Shown here: positions 1-8,376 of the stretch, in pieces
Layout: each line of letters begins with the position of its first letter
Position numbering within the stretch: position 1 is the stretch's first letter
Assembly: GCA_013289695.1 (NCBI GenBank)
Contig: JABCZK010000007.1
Span: 62,001 to 126,000 of the forward strand
Direction: 5' to 3'
Source of the DNA: Acidobacteriota bacterium
GTDB lineage: Bacteria > Acidobacteriota > Terriglobia > Acidiferrales > UBA7541
DNA length: 64,000 bases
The notes under the pieces: generated by a model
The model's input: only the letters and a program-made list of their open reading frames with translations
What the model was told of the DNA's origin: nothing
Database searches by the model: none
Made by a program: the position numbers and the translations under genes

Positions 1-1305
1 CGCGAGAGCTACGACTTTGAATATGCCGTGCTCGAGCAATCCGACAAAAATAAGAACACACATTTTGAGTTTGAAACCTACGACACGTACCAGTGGTACC
101 TGGATCTCGGCCCGCTCTCGAATATCAATGCCAAATATCTTCACGGCGCCATTCCTTACTGGAATCTCACCATCGAGCATCCGGACTATGACGATTTCTG
201 GAAAAAAGAAGCGTGGGTCCGCCAGTTGCACGCATCCACCGTCCCTAATTTAAATGTCGCTGGTTTCTGGGACCAGGAAGATCCCTGGGGCCCTTGGCAG
301 ATTTTCCGCCACGCCGCCGAGCACGACCCCGACCACACCAATTTTATGGTGGCGGGGCCCTGGTATCACGGACAGTGGCAAACGCCCAAGGCCGATAGCA
401 TCGGCCTGGTTCCGTTCGGCGGCCACGAAACCTCGCGCGAGTTTCGCGAAAATCTCGAAGCACCCTTCTTCCGCTACTACTTGCATGGCAAGGGTGAGAA
501 ACCTGCGTGGCAGGCCACCACTTTCCAAAGCGGCTCGAATACCTGGCATAGCTATGCGGTTTGGCCGCCGCGGGAATCGAGTTTGACGAATTTGTATTTG
601 CACGAGGATGGCACGCTTTCGTTCGACGCTCCATCCGCCGCGAAGGAAAAGGCAGCCTATCGCCAGTACGTCTCGGACCCAGCTAATCCGGTGCCCTATC
701 GCACGCGCCCGATTTCGCCAACCTATCCAGCCGGCGATTGGAGAACCTGGGAAGTAGCGGACCAACGCTTCGTCGATCATCGCCCCGATGTGCTCACGTT
801 CGTCACGGCGCCACTCGATCACGACATTACCGTCACCGGCCAACTCGCCGCAAGACTCTTTGCGTCCACATCTGGCACCGACAGCGATTTCGTGGTCAAG
901 CTGATCGATGTGTTTCCTGAGAATTCGCAGAAAAATGCCTGGGATCCGGAGAGCGGGCCGAACCCGGGCGCGTATGCGCAGTCGCTGAACGGTTATGAAC
1001 TACCGATCGCTATGGAAGTTCGCCGCGGCCGCTACCTCGCCAGCTTCGAGCATCCAGCGCCGCTCAGCGCAAACAAGCCTGCCGAATGGGATATTCCATT
1101 GCGCGATCACGATCACGTCTTTTTGAAGGGTCACCGCATCATGGTCCAGATCCAGTCCACATGGTTTCCGGTCATTGATCGCAATCCGCAAAAGTTTGTA
1201 CCCAGCATCTACAAAGCGACCGCTTCCGATTACGTGCCAGCAACACAGCGCGTCTATTGCTCGCCGACCATGCCCTCACACATCGAGCTACCGATAACCA
1301 AATAG
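1..1305 (+). CDS. CocE/NonD (peptidase S15-like) hydrolase, 5' truncated
   Basis: The frame is open from base 1 and ends at TAG 1303-1305, so the gene begins upstream of the window; 434 codons are visible. The catalytic serine elbow expected for this alpha/beta hydrolase family is not in view. The GFWDQED segment (visible residues about 88-94) is the probable acid region, and GPWYHGQW (His about residue 123) carries the probable catalytic histidine. From about residue 230 the sequence matches the C-terminal beta-sandwich of the family (DVLTFVTAPL, VVKLIDVFP, RIMVQIQSTWFP). Members hydrolyse esters or amides of acyl compounds; the substrate cannot be told from sequence. The family assignment is firm, the specificity unknown. 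Confidence 0.88.
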   Translation, partial: RESYDFEYAVLEQSDKNKNTHFEFETYDTYQWYLDLGPLSNINAKYLHGAIPYWNLTIEHPDYDDFWKKEAWVRQLHASTVPNLNVAGFWDQEDPWGPWQIFRHAAEHDPDHTNFMVAGPWYHGQWQTPKADSIGLVPFGGHETSREFRENLEAPFFRYYLHGKGEKPAWQATTFQSGSNTWHSYAVWPPRESSLTNLYLHEDGTLSFDAPSAAKEKAAYRQYVSDPANPVPYRTRPISPTYPAGDWRTWEVADQRFVDHRPDVLTFVTAPLDHDITVTGQLAARLFASTSGTDSDFVVKLIDVFPENSQKNAWDPESGPNPGAYAQSLNGYELPIAMEVRRGRYLASFEHPAPLSANKPAEWDIPLRDHDHVFLKGHRIMVQIQSTWFPVIDRNPQKFVPSIYKATASDYVPATQRVYCSPTMPSHIELPITK

Positions 1306-1441
1306 GCGCAGTCCGCGCGCGTCTTGGCTAGCGATAGGTTCTGCGCCTGTGAGGCCGCCGACGATTTGCCACCACTCACGAGCTTTCCCAAATTTACAAG
1401 TTGTTGTGGAATTTCAGGCGAGCCCTTGGGAACGGGCGCAA

Positions 1442-1654
1442 TCACAAGTTGCGGAATAACTCCGATAGAGACAGCTTCAATGCTCGTGCAATCTTTTCGA
1501 TGTTTACGAGCGCCACGTTCCGTTCACCGCGTTCGATCCCGCCAATGTATGTGCGGTCCAATTCGCACAGATCGGCGAATGCTTCCTGGGACACCCCCAG
1601 CTTGTGCCTCTTCTGCCTGACAGCTTTTCCGAACCTGACGCGAATGTCGTCCAT
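1442..1654 (-). CDS. XRE-family helix-turn-helix transcriptional regulator
   Basis: A 70-residue protein that is nearly all one HTH_3 domain: the recognition region is [20 protein letters not shown] (about residues 19-38), followed by IERGERN and a C-terminal helix. This size and layout match single-domain repressors and restriction-modification controller proteins. The start ATG at 1654 has AAGGG about 4 bases upstream. It is divergent from the GIY-YIG-like gene at 1724, with about 70 bases between starts, so it may control that gene and itself. No methylase is adjacent, so a restriction-modification role is not supported. Confidence 0.85.
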   Translation of the reverse strand: MDDIRVRFGKAVRQKRHKLGVSQEAFADLCELDRTYIGGIERGERNVALVNIEKIARALKLSLSELFRNL

Positions 1655-1723
1655 TTACCCTTGCGCGTCATCTTTGAGCCTCACGGTTTATGTGTCCACG
1701 GACTATGAGTATCATTGCTCGTT

Positions 1724-2152
1724 ATGGCCTCCGGTTTGCATCACGGGCACCCTCTCCGTCTCGTTCGAAGCTGTGCTCAGTGGATTCCAAAGGACCGAAT
1801 CGATTCCGTGCCAACAGGACTCCGGGGAATCTACGCGCTACATCGCTATCGTCCGCGAATTGGAAAATACGATGTCGTTTATGTGGGAATGGCGGACGGC
1901 GGTGCTGGAATTCGCGCTCGTCTGGAAGCACACGCCAACAGCAAACGGAAACGAGAACTCTGGACGCATTTCTCAGCCTTCGTGGTTTGGCCCAATATCA
2001 CGGAAGCCGAAATCACAGAGCTTGAAGGTCTTTTCCGTGAAATCTATCGGAAGGACAAGAGAGCAAACCGACTGAACCGACAGAAGCGGTACCGAAAGAT
2101 ACAGAACGTGAGAGTGCGCGATGTGTCGAGGCTAGCGGGTGAAGGGCCGTGA
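1724..2152 (+). CDS. GIY-YIG nuclease-like protein
   Basis: A 142-residue protein. GLRGIYALHRY near residues 34-44 is followed by DVVYVGMADGGAGIRARL, which is the GIY...YVG pair plus the conserved Arg helix; ELEGLFREIY further on provides the Glu expected at the metal site. These are the core elements of the GIY-YIG fold, a DNA-cleaving or nicking domain in repair, homing and some restriction enzymes. The C-terminus is strongly basic (RKDKRANRLNRQKRYRK), consistent with nucleic-acid binding. The ATG at 1724 is preferred; a TTG at 1715 in the same frame is possible. Its TGA overlaps the GTG of the next gene, implying translational coupling. The biological role is not known. Confidence 0.7.
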   Translation: MASGLHHGHPLRLVRSCAQWIPKDRIDSVPTGLRGIYALHRYRPRIGKYDVVYVGMADGGAGIRARLEAHANSKRKRELWTHFSAFVVWPNITEAEITELEGLFREIYRKDKRANRLNRQKRYRKIQNVRVRDVSRLAGEGP

Positions 2153-2688
2153 TAAAAGCTATCAGGATTACGATGGAAGTAGGGCTGCTTCTGGTGATTG
2201 GGCTTGGCGGCTGCACATCCTCAAAGAAAATAGCGAGGGCCGAGGGAATGGCGACGCTTCAACAAATGCGTTCGGCCGTCCAAGACATGGATATTGTCGT
2301 TTCAGCCGGAGCGACGAAGGATGAATACTCCAAGCGTCTTACCGATGCGTTGTTGAAATTCGGTGATCGCGATGTAGGCTGTAAGCAGGCCATCGCTAAG
2401 TTTTCTGACGGTGAGCAACAATCGATCGCAACAGAGGTTTGTCAGCACTTGAGCAGTGCGATGGATGCCTATACTTACGCCAAGCAATACGTGGGCTCCG
2501 AGCCGGATGGTTACACGGCCACAGTAGCGGCGAAAGATTATGCGGACGCCAAGGAGCGGTTCCCGAACTTGGAAGAAATGTCGGCAGTCAACACGGCAGG
2601 CGGCTATAAATGGTACCGTCGCGACGCTATGGTCCAAGCATTGTGGAAAGTGGCGGGCCAGGAGTCCAGGCCGCACAGACCGACGTAG
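2149..2688 (+). CDS. Putative lipoprotein of unknown function
   Basis: A 179-residue product with a hydrophobic N-terminus ending in the lipobox LGGC (Cys at residue 22), followed by TSSKK. It should be lipid-anchored after signal peptidase II cleavage. The rest is hydrophilic and helical, with no domain I recognise. The GTG start at 2149 overlaps the stop of the GIY-YIG-like gene as GTGA. An ATG at 2173 would shorten the signal sequence and is less likely. The coupling of a lipoprotein to a nuclease-like gene is unusual. Confidence 0.65.
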   Translation: MIKAIRITMEVGLLLVIGLGGCTSSKKIARAEGMATLQQMRSAVQDMDIVVSAGATKDEYSKRLTDALLKFGDRDVGCKQAIAKFSDGEQQSIATEVCQHLSSAMDAYTYAKQYVGSEPDGYTATVAAKDYADAKERFPNLEEMSAVNTAGGYKWYRRDAMVQALWKVAGQESRPHRPT

Positions 2689-2783
2689 AAAAGCTTAACC
2701 AACTTTGACAGCTGCTCTGGGCGACTTCTGCTTCACCAGTCTTTGACCCCCGAACGGCACCTGTTCGGTTACGCGACGCCCAG

Positions 2784-3044
2784 ATGCGCCAGCGCTCCCG
2801 TCCAGCAGTTCCACACGAACGATACAACTTCGATGACGACGAGACTGGCACCAAAGAAGACGCCGCATTTTACGAGGAACTAAAACACAGCGACGTAAGC
2901 GAAAATCAAGATGCCAAGTCCCGCGCATTTACGCTCCGATGCAAGGCTTGCAACGAAGAGGGTGTGTATGCGATGGAGGCAATTCGGGAATTTGAAGGTA
3001 TGCCGCGAGCCCGAGCTGAAAAGGACAAAGTCGCTCGGGCGTAG
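2784..3044 (+). CDS. Possible small hypothetical protein with a CxxC motif
   Basis: An 86-codon frame. The second half (LRCKACNEEGVYAMEAIREF) has coding-like composition and a single CxxC pair, reminiscent of half a zinc ribbon. The first 30 residues look non-coding, and no ribosome binding site precedes the ATG, so the true start may lie further in or the gene may be broken. It converges with the frame ending at 3075. I do not recognise a family. Confidence 0.3.
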   Translation: MRQRSRPAVPHERYNFDDDETGTKEDAAFYEELKHSDVSENQDAKSRAFTLRCKACNEEGVYAMEAIREFEGMPRARAEKDKVARA

Positions 3045-3074
3045 CGTGAAGCGGTTCGCCCCTTGGTCCTTCGC

Positions 3075-3392
3075 TTAGTCGCGCTGACTGAGCGCCGCAA
3101 TTTGGTTGCGCAATTCCGCTCGCCGAATCTCCATTTCTTCTTCCGTGAGAGCTGTAACTATTCCGTCGCTCGAACTAACCCATTTTTTCTTGAGCATTTC
3201 TACAAACTGAGTCCAACGATTGTAAATCAAGCTTGGGCGCACCGCTTCGCCTCGTTTGCGAGTCCTACAATTTTTGAGAGTTCTACCTTGCTGGCACCTC
3301 AAGCCCGATTCAAACGTTCTGAGTTGCAGCTTTGTGCTACCAGAATGTCTGCGGCGTTGACCGATCATTTTGGACTCCCGAAGACTGCTCAC
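3075..3392 (-). CDS. Possible hypothetical protein downstream of a zinc-ribbon gene
   Basis: A 105-codon frame with a GTG start at 3392 that overlaps the TGA of the upstream minus-strand zinc-ribbon gene as GTGA, the main argument that it is real. The C-terminal third (TEEEMEIRRAELRNQIAAL) is a plausible amphipathic or coiled-coil helix; the N-terminal third is Arg/Ser-rich and poorly convincing. No family recognised. Confidence 0.38.
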   Translation of the reverse strand: MSSLRESKMIGQRRRHSGSTKLQLRTFESGLRCQQGRTLKNCRTRKRGEAVRPSLIYNRWTQFVEMLKKKWVSSSDGIVTALTEEEMEIRRAELRNQIAALSQRD

Positions 3393-3580
3393 GCAGCCTT
3401 GTTGTTAACGGATGTCTCTTCATCGAAGCGCACGAAAGCGTAGAAGCGGGCGTTACAACTAAGGCAGCGAAAAGGGCGAACACCGAGGGTTCGAAGAAGG
3501 TAGCGTTCAATAGCGCCACGGCGACGCGAACGAACAGCCTCGACACTTTTGCAACTGGGGCAAGTGCGTTTCGTGGCCAA
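3389..3580 (-). CDS. Small zinc-ribbon protein
   Basis: The credible part of this frame starts near a TTG at 3580 and encodes about 63 residues. It has two Cys pairs, TCPSCKS and FRCLSCNARF, separated by an Arg-rich turn (RSRRRGAIERY), the layout of a compact zinc ribbon seen in many small proteins of Acidobacteriota. The frame stays open upstream to 3730, but that stretch does not look like protein. Its stop overlaps the next frame's GTG. It probably binds zinc; its function is unknown. The start is uncertain because no clear ribosome binding site is visible. Confidence 0.55.
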   Translation of the reverse strand: MATKRTCPSCKSVEAVRSRRRGAIERYLLRTLGVRPFRCLSCNARFYAFVRFDEETSVNNKAA

Positions 3581-3834
3581 ATTCGACGTCCAATGGAACG
3601 GCACAGGAGTTGGGGCGAACCGTACGGTCGCGAATCCCCAGCCCGAGTCCCCCGCAAAGCGTTCTCGGTTCGCAGCCGGATAATTGCAGCGAGCAGGATT
3701 CCAAGCAATACAGGGAATTATGTATCTCAATCCGAACGCCGGCCTACCTAGTCGCTGTGCCTGAAATCTGTTGACTAGAAATCCGCAAGAGCGTTAAATT
3801 TCCGCTTCGAGCCAAAAATCCCTTGGAGGCGCAT

Positions 3835-4128
3835 ATGTCTTGCGACAGCCCCCTTCATTGGAAGAAAATGTTTCTGCAAGCCATGGATGAATCAGACCGA
3901 GAGAAACTGCGTCGGCTTGTCCCTAAAGCTGAAGCGGCAATATTTATTCGCCGCGAAGAACTCGGAAATTCTGTCGAAGCCCGTGAGGAGTTGGGCACGA
4001 TGGCGGTAGCGATTGCGGCTCTGTGCTCAATCAGAATTCACGAACTTGGCGGAACTGCTGGATCGGATGAATCCGACCATCGAGGAGTTAAGCCGAGCCG
4101 TCGAGCAAGAAGCCAGGAAACGGCCTGA
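3835..4128 (+). CDS. Small helical protein, 3' end replaced by IS110 DNA
   Basis: ATG 3835 is preceded by GGAGG at 3825-3829, a well-placed ribosome binding site; an upstream TTG at 3823 is not needed. Residues 1-70 (about MSCDSPLHWKK to CSIRIHELG) look like a small helical soluble protein of a kind I associate with Acidobacteriota, where the end should be near this point. From about 4050 the DNA matches IS110 transposase in another frame, so the last 25 residues (GGTAGSDES onward) are probably read-through of the inserted fragment. Function unknown; the gene may be damaged at its end. Confidence 0.6.
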   Translation: MSCDSPLHWKKMFLQAMDESDREKLRRLVPKAEAAIFIRREELGNSVEAREELGTMAVAIAALCSIRIHELGGTAGSDESDHRGVKPSRRARSQETA

Positions 4129-4198
4129 AGTGCGGAGGCTCGTGAGCCATCCTCGCGTGGGCCCGCTGACGGCGTTGGCCTTCGTGTTTTCCCCATGA
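4043..4198 (+). pseudogene. Internal fragment of an IS110-family transposase
   Basis: The frame here reads LLDRMNPTIEELSRAVEQEA followed by a segment ending HPRVGPLTALAFV, characteristic of the coiled region and the beginning of the IS116/IS110/IS902 domain. The domain breaks off at FSP and a stop at 4196-4198, before the catalytic serine region, and there is no N-terminal RNase H-like domain upstream. This is a relic of roughly 50 codons, unable to transpose, overlapping the 3' end of the small gene that starts at 3835. Confidence 0.72.
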
Positions 4199-4351
4199 TC
4201 TCCAGTATTCACCGTATTCCATTCCCGTTTACGCATTTGTAGGCTCCCCAGCGAGATGGCTAGCACGCTCCCCCGCCAAGGGCCTTCTCTGCGTGTGGCT
4301 CATCTGCCCTGGAGACATCGCTCGAAAGATTTCTAGGGCGGGGAGGAACAG

Positions 4352-5512
4352 ATGACACAAAAGGCCACACTTGAGTTCCCGGGATCCCTGGATGACCGGG
4401 AGAGGAACGACGCAGAGCTAGAGCGGCTGCTAAGTGCCTCAAGCGCGTCCCAAGCGGCCAGGAAAGCGCATGGCCCCACGAGCGTCTACTCGCTCGACCC
4501 GCTAAGCGACCCGCGCTGGGAGCGTTTCATCCGAGTGCATCCGCGCGCCAGCGTTTTTCACAGCCGGGGATGGCTGCAAGCGCTGAAGCACAGCTACGGA
4601 TACTTGCCGGTCGCCTTCACCACCTCTGTACCGCACGAAGAGCTTCGGAACGCGGTGGTGTTCTGCGAGGTTCAGACGTGGCTGACGCAGCGGCGGCTGG
4701 TGTCCCTGCCCTTTTCGGATCACTGCGAACCTTTGATGGACGATCCAGAAGACGTCCAGGCAATTCTCAGCCACCTGACGCAAAATCCGCGACGCTGGCG
4801 GTATATCGAGATGCGACCTCGCACGGGCATCCCCAACTCGTGGTCGCTGTTCCAGAAATCAGAAAGCTACTGCCTGCATTCGCTCGATCTCGGTGCCGAT
4901 CTCGAAGTCATCTTTCAGGGCATGCACGCCGATTGCGTTCGGCGAAAGATCCGACGCGCGCGCCGGGAGCGCGTCACGTGCGCGCGCGGAAACTCCGCGC
5001 AATTGCTGAGGGACTTTTACGATTTGCAAGTGGCCACCAGGAGGCGCCACGGCTTGCCGCCGCAGCCGCTCGCGTGGTTCGAGGCTCTGGCCCAGTGTCT
5101 GGGACAAGATTTCACCGTCTGGATTGCCAGACGGAACGAAACGCCCCTGGCGAGCGTGATTACCCTCAGTTTCCGTCAACAGATGGTTTACAAATACGGA
5201 GCCTCCGATGAGGTTCACCACAGCCTTGGAAGCGTGCCGCTGCTGATGGCGGAAATCATCGAGCACGCCAAGGGTCACGGTTACCGTGAATTGGACTTTG
5301 GCCGATCCGCGCTCGATCACGAAGGATTGTTGCGATTCAAAGACCACTTGGGTGCGCAGCGCGTGCCTCTTGCTTACCGGCGGTATCCAGCTGAATCAGG
5401 CGTGGCATCCCCGAAAAATCTCAGATCGCGCGTAGGAAACTGGGCGCTGGCGCGCATGCCCGAAAGGCTGCTAGTGCCGCTTGGAAAACTGCTGTACCCG
5501 CACGCGGGTTAG
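4352..5512 (+). CDS. FemAB-like / GNAT-fold acyltransferase
   Basis: A 386-residue soluble protein. The region from about residue 50 to 350 follows the FemAB/GNAT pattern: VFHSRGWLQALKHSYGY early, a central basic helix (RRKIRRARRER), then RRHGLPPQP, and near the C-terminus YKYGASDE...HSLGSVPLLMAEIIEHA and YRELDFGRS, the signature of XrtA/PEP-CTERM-type FemAB proteins that act in polysaccharide or peptidoglycan modification. The start has GGGGAGG about 6 bases upstream. Transfer of an acyl or aminoacyl group to an envelope sugar or peptide is likely; the substrate is unknown. It stands alone between IS110 fragments. Confidence 0.75.
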   Translation: MTQKATLEFPGSLDDRERNDAELERLLSASSASQAARKAHGPTSVYSLDPLSDPRWERFIRVHPRASVFHSRGWLQALKHSYGYLPVAFTTSVPHEELRNAVVFCEVQTWLTQRRLVSLPFSDHCEPLMDDPEDVQAILSHLTQNPRRWRYIEMRPRTGIPNSWSLFQKSESYCLHSLDLGADLEVIFQGMHADCVRRKIRRARRERVTCARGNSAQLLRDFYDLQVATRRRHGLPPQPLAWFEALAQCLGQDFTVWIARRNETPLASVITLSFRQQMVYKYGASDEVHHSLGSVPLLMAEIIEHAKGHGYRELDFGRSALDHEGLLRFKDHLGAQRVPLAYRRYPAESGVASPKNLRSRVGNWALARMPERLLVPLGKLLYPHAG

Positions 5513-5664
5513 TCGCATTCGCAGGCGCGGGTCACCTGAACCGAGTTTGAGTAAAGTCTGGTAAACGCTGCGACGCAAATCAGGAGTTAAGACTTTCAGA
5601 AGTGGATCAATACCCGCGACCAGTTCAGTCCTAAAGAGTTACAATGCCTGGCAAGGTACATCCA

Positions 5665-6495
5665 ATGCAATCCGCTGCTTCCAATTGCGTTCGAGCTTCG
5701 ATCGGAGCGCTACTTTTTCTGTCTATATCTCCGTCCCTCATGGCGCAGGCTCCGCAAATTGACGCGCTCGCTGGAAAGGTGGCGACTTCGCTCTCCCATG
5801 CCAAGTTGAAGTCCGTGTTAGTTTTTGATTTCGTCGGTCCAGATGGAATGGACGCTGTAGGCCAAAAGCTTGCCGCTGATTTCCGTGCCTCCCTGGCTAA
5901 GTCGGGACAAGACGTTCGAGTCGAAGACTACTCGGAACTACTCGGATTGCTAAAGAAAAACGAACTCGTACTCGCGAACCTTCACAACATAGCCACCGCG
6001 CGATGGATTGTCGGACAAACCGAAGTGGACGCTTGGGCCTACGGCACGCTCTCGAACAGTATTGGCGGTCTGAAGCTCACGGTGGACGCATATCCGCTGA
6101 GCGCCCTGGCTGAGAGATATATCGAGTTCGATACTTCCATACCTCTCACTGACGACCTTAAAGAGCTTGTTGGAGAAAGACAGAAGGACGAATTTTCATC
6201 GTTGCCTCGGCCTGGTGAGAACAGCTATTCCTATCCAACTTGCTTATCTTGTCCGTATCTACAGTACACAATGGAAGCCTTGAGACAGAAATTTAGCGGC
6301 ACCGTTGTGCTGGAACTGACAGTCGATCCAGACGGACACCCGAAGGACATCACAGTTAAAGTCGGTCTGCCTTTCGGATTAACGCAGAAGGCGATTGAAA
6401 CCCTCAACGAATGGAGATTGAAACCGGCGATAGGGCCTGATGGAAAACCGGCGGCCGTAAGGGAAGTCGTGGAGTTGGGCGTTTCTTGCTCGTAG
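5665..6495 (+). CDS. TonB C-terminal domain protein (secreted)
   Basis: From ATG 5665 the protein has a Sec-type signal (ALLFLSISPSLMAQ, cleavage probably after AQA). The C-terminal 75 residues (FSGTVVLELTVDPDGHP to RLKPAIGPDGKPAAVREVVEL) match the TonB C-terminal fold, as found in many Acidobacteriota periplasmic proteins. The middle part is unassigned. There is no N-terminal membrane anchor with a Pro-rich linker, so it is not a classical TonB. An ATG at 5644 in frame adds seven residues. It may interact with an outer-membrane receptor; function uncertain. Confidence 0.75.
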   Translation: MQSAASNCVRASIGALLFLSISPSLMAQAPQIDALAGKVATSLSHAKLKSVLVFDFVGPDGMDAVGQKLAADFRASLAKSGQDVRVEDYSELLGLLKKNELVLANLHNIATARWIVGQTEVDAWAYGTLSNSIGGLKLTVDAYPLSALAERYIEFDTSIPLTDDLKELVGERQKDEFSSLPRPGENSYSYPTCLSCPYLQYTMEALRQKFSGTVVLELTVDPDGHPKDITVKVGLPFGLTQKAIETLNEWRLKPAIGPDGKPAAVREVVELGVSCS

Positions 6496-6673
6496 CGCAT
6501 TCACCAAGAACGTTCTGAGAGGCGGAACCGGCTAACTGGTAAACGCCGTTACCGTACATGTAGAATTTCGGGCAAAAGCAGATCTCCGACCCGACGCAAT
6601 ATAAAAGGGCGCCCCTGTTGGAGTAGGTTTGGAGTGTCGGCTCGAACCCACTTCAGAAAGGAGCGCCCTCTAT

Positions 6674-6859
6674 ATGGATAGCAAAAAGTATATCGGTATG
6701 GACGTGCACAAGGAAAGCATTTCGCTGGCGGTGATGAATGCTGCGGGGAAGATCGTGATGGAATGCGTCATCGAGACGAAAGCGAGCATGATTCTGCAGT
6801 TTTTTGATGGGCTGCGCGGAGACTTGCAGGTGACTTATCAGGCAGGTGGAATTTGTTGA
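6674..6859 (+). pseudogene. N-terminal fragment of an IS110-family transposase
   Basis: After an AAAGGAG ribosome binding site, ATG 6674 starts a frame with YIGMDVHKESISLAV, the first acidic motif of the DEDD catalytic domain of IS110 transposases, then KIVMECVIETKA and FFDGLRG. Homology stops after about 55 residues at a TGA (6857-6859); the rest of the roughly 350-400 residue protein is missing. About 70 bases upstream (6600-6673) probably keep the element's left end, including a loose inverted pair GGGCGCCCC / GGAGCGCCC. It cannot encode active transposase. Confidence 0.75.
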
Positions 6860-6988
6860 GGACAAATGCGAATGCGCCGCAGGAGAAAATCCGACGGCGC
6901 ATTGAGCAGTACGTTTTCAGGCAGGCAATGAAAACTCGCGGCCGGAAGCCGGGACGCCGGCCTTTGCTGGACGAACGATCTCCCTGAA
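6860..6988 (+). other. Unassigned short frame after the IS110 fragment
   Basis: In frame from about 6861 the DNA can be read as RTNANAPQEKIRRRIEQYVF and then a basic tail ending DERSP at the TGA 6986-6988. It has coding-like composition but no start and no family I can name. It may be the tail of another decayed mobile gene brought in with the IS110 relic. Confidence 0.3.
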
Positions 6989-6993
6989 AGAGA

Positions 6994-7028
6994 TGGCTAC
7001 AGGCCGCCCTTAAGACGGCTCGTAGCCA
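6994..7028. terminator. Hairpin after the metalloprotease-like gene
   Basis: TGGCTAC (6994-7000) pairs with GTAGCCA (7022-7028), with a second inner pairing GCCG/CGGC. It lies 46 bases past the stop of the minus-strand gene at 7075. There is no clean T-run, so termination is only a possibility. Confidence 0.35.
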
Positions 7029-7074
7029 ACTGGTTCAATTCATTGCAAGGAACCTGCTATCAAAGTGCGTCGCC

Positions 7075-8376
7075 CTATGGCGTGCACACTGGGCCGGCAT
7101 CGGTCAAGAACGTGGCGTTGTCGGAGAACCATCCGTTGGCTCCAACCGAAGGAGCACCGTAGAACCAAGAGAAAAACGCCAATTCCTGCATGTGGTAAGT
7201 AAACCCGTTTTCGGGGTTGAAAATCGGCGGCGCAAGCGTGCCGCTCAACGGATCACCAACTTCCAAGTTCCCTTGACACCCCGCAACCTGCCCCGTGTGG
7301 CCCCATAGAGGCGTTGGATTGTTGACGAACGGATCATTCATCCATTCCGCGACTTCGTGCGACATGATAGAAACATCTGGCACCGGACTCAAAAAGATAG
7401 AGCTGGTGTCAAAATCTGCAGTGCCGAAGGACTGCGCCCCGAATGCGTCATGGAAGCCCAAAATGCAACACGCGCCACTATTCAGCGTTGCGCACCCGGA
7501 CGTTGCTCCCTCGCACTCAACCACATTGTGAAGGGAATAAAGCGGGAAGGTGCTCGGGTTAACACCCTGTGATGCAAGTTGGGTGAATAAGCCAATGATC
7601 GCGGGCTCATAAACCGCAATGTCGATAATCCCCTCTGTGCCGGTTGGGCAACCGCCAAATGCGGCGCTTGGGAAGGCCACGCCATCCGCTGCCGGGATGT
7701 TGATGACGATCTTCGGGACGGTTGTGACGGGATCAAGAACGACCTGGTAGTTAACTTTACCCGAAGCACCATGTGAAATGAGTTGGAAGAAGTTTCCCCG
7801 CTGGAATGCGTCGGTGGTCTGAGTCACACCCACATCGGTGCCACCAAAATTGAAATCAAAAGGACGGAAGATCGGTGACTGCTGCACGAGTTTGAGCGGA
7901 ACGTCGTTTGGGGATGACAAGCAAGAGTCGTCGGCGACCGTCGGATCGAATACTGTGACGCCAGGAGCCGTCAGAATTACTCCCATTGCATTTACACCGG
8001 CGAACACCGAATTGGTAACGATTACAATCGGAATCAGCTGAGTTGAAACTGAAGTACGCCCATTCGCGCCAAAGAATGGACTCGTCCCTACAATCTCGCC
8101 ACTGTAGACATTTCCATCCCTGCTCGACGTGACGGTATAGGTGAAGGTTTGAAGTTGGGGCCCATTTTTCTTGTTAGCGTTCGTCTGGACCGCGGAGTTG
8201 GTTTTGTTGAGCGCAGCTTCCAAAGCTGCTCCTTCAGCAGTACTCGGGTTCTTTGTAGGGGTCATGAATGGATTTGGTTTCGGCAGTACTGCGGCCTGCT
8301 GTCCAAATGCGAAGGGCGCAGATGCGACCAGCGCGATCGCAGCACACATAAACGAGACCATGGATTTGCGAATCAT
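7075..8376 (-). CDS. Secreted metalloprotease-like protein
   Basis: A 433-residue protein with a signal peptide (AAIALVASAPFAFGQQ). The C-terminal third contains SHEVAEWMNDP (about residues 342-352) and then GHTG...NLEVGDPL. This resembles the HExxE...GD motif of secreted proteins related to plant EXORDIUM and some zinc-peptidase folds, where it reads SHE(L/V)AE..(T/N)DP and GE(I/V)GD. Several Cys (CEGATSGC, SGACC) suggest disulfides outside the cytoplasm. The start is supported by AGGAGG about 6 bases upstream. Protease activity is inferred, not proven; a structural or adhesive role is possible. Confidence 0.65.
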   Translation of the reverse strand: MIRKSMVSFMCAAIALVASAPFAFGQQAAVLPKPNPFMTPTKNPSTAEGAALEAALNKTNSAVQTNANKKNGPQLQTFTYTVTSSRDGNVYSGEIVGTSPFFGANGRTSVSTQLIPIVIVTNSVFAGVNAMGVILTAPGVTVFDPTVADDSCLSSPNDVPLKLVQQSPIFRPFDFNFGGTDVGVTQTTDAFQRGNFFQLISHGASGKVNYQVVLDPVTTVPKIVINIPAADGVAFPSAAFGGCPTGTEGIIDIAVYEPAIIGLFTQLASQGVNPSTFPLYSLHNVVECEGATSGCATLNSGACCILGFHDAFGAQSFGTADFDTSSIFLSPVPDVSIMSHEVAEWMNDPFVNNPTPLWGHTGQVAGCQGNLEVGDPLSGTLAPPIFNPENGFTYHMQELAFFSWFYGAPSVGANGWFSDNATFLTDAGPVCTP

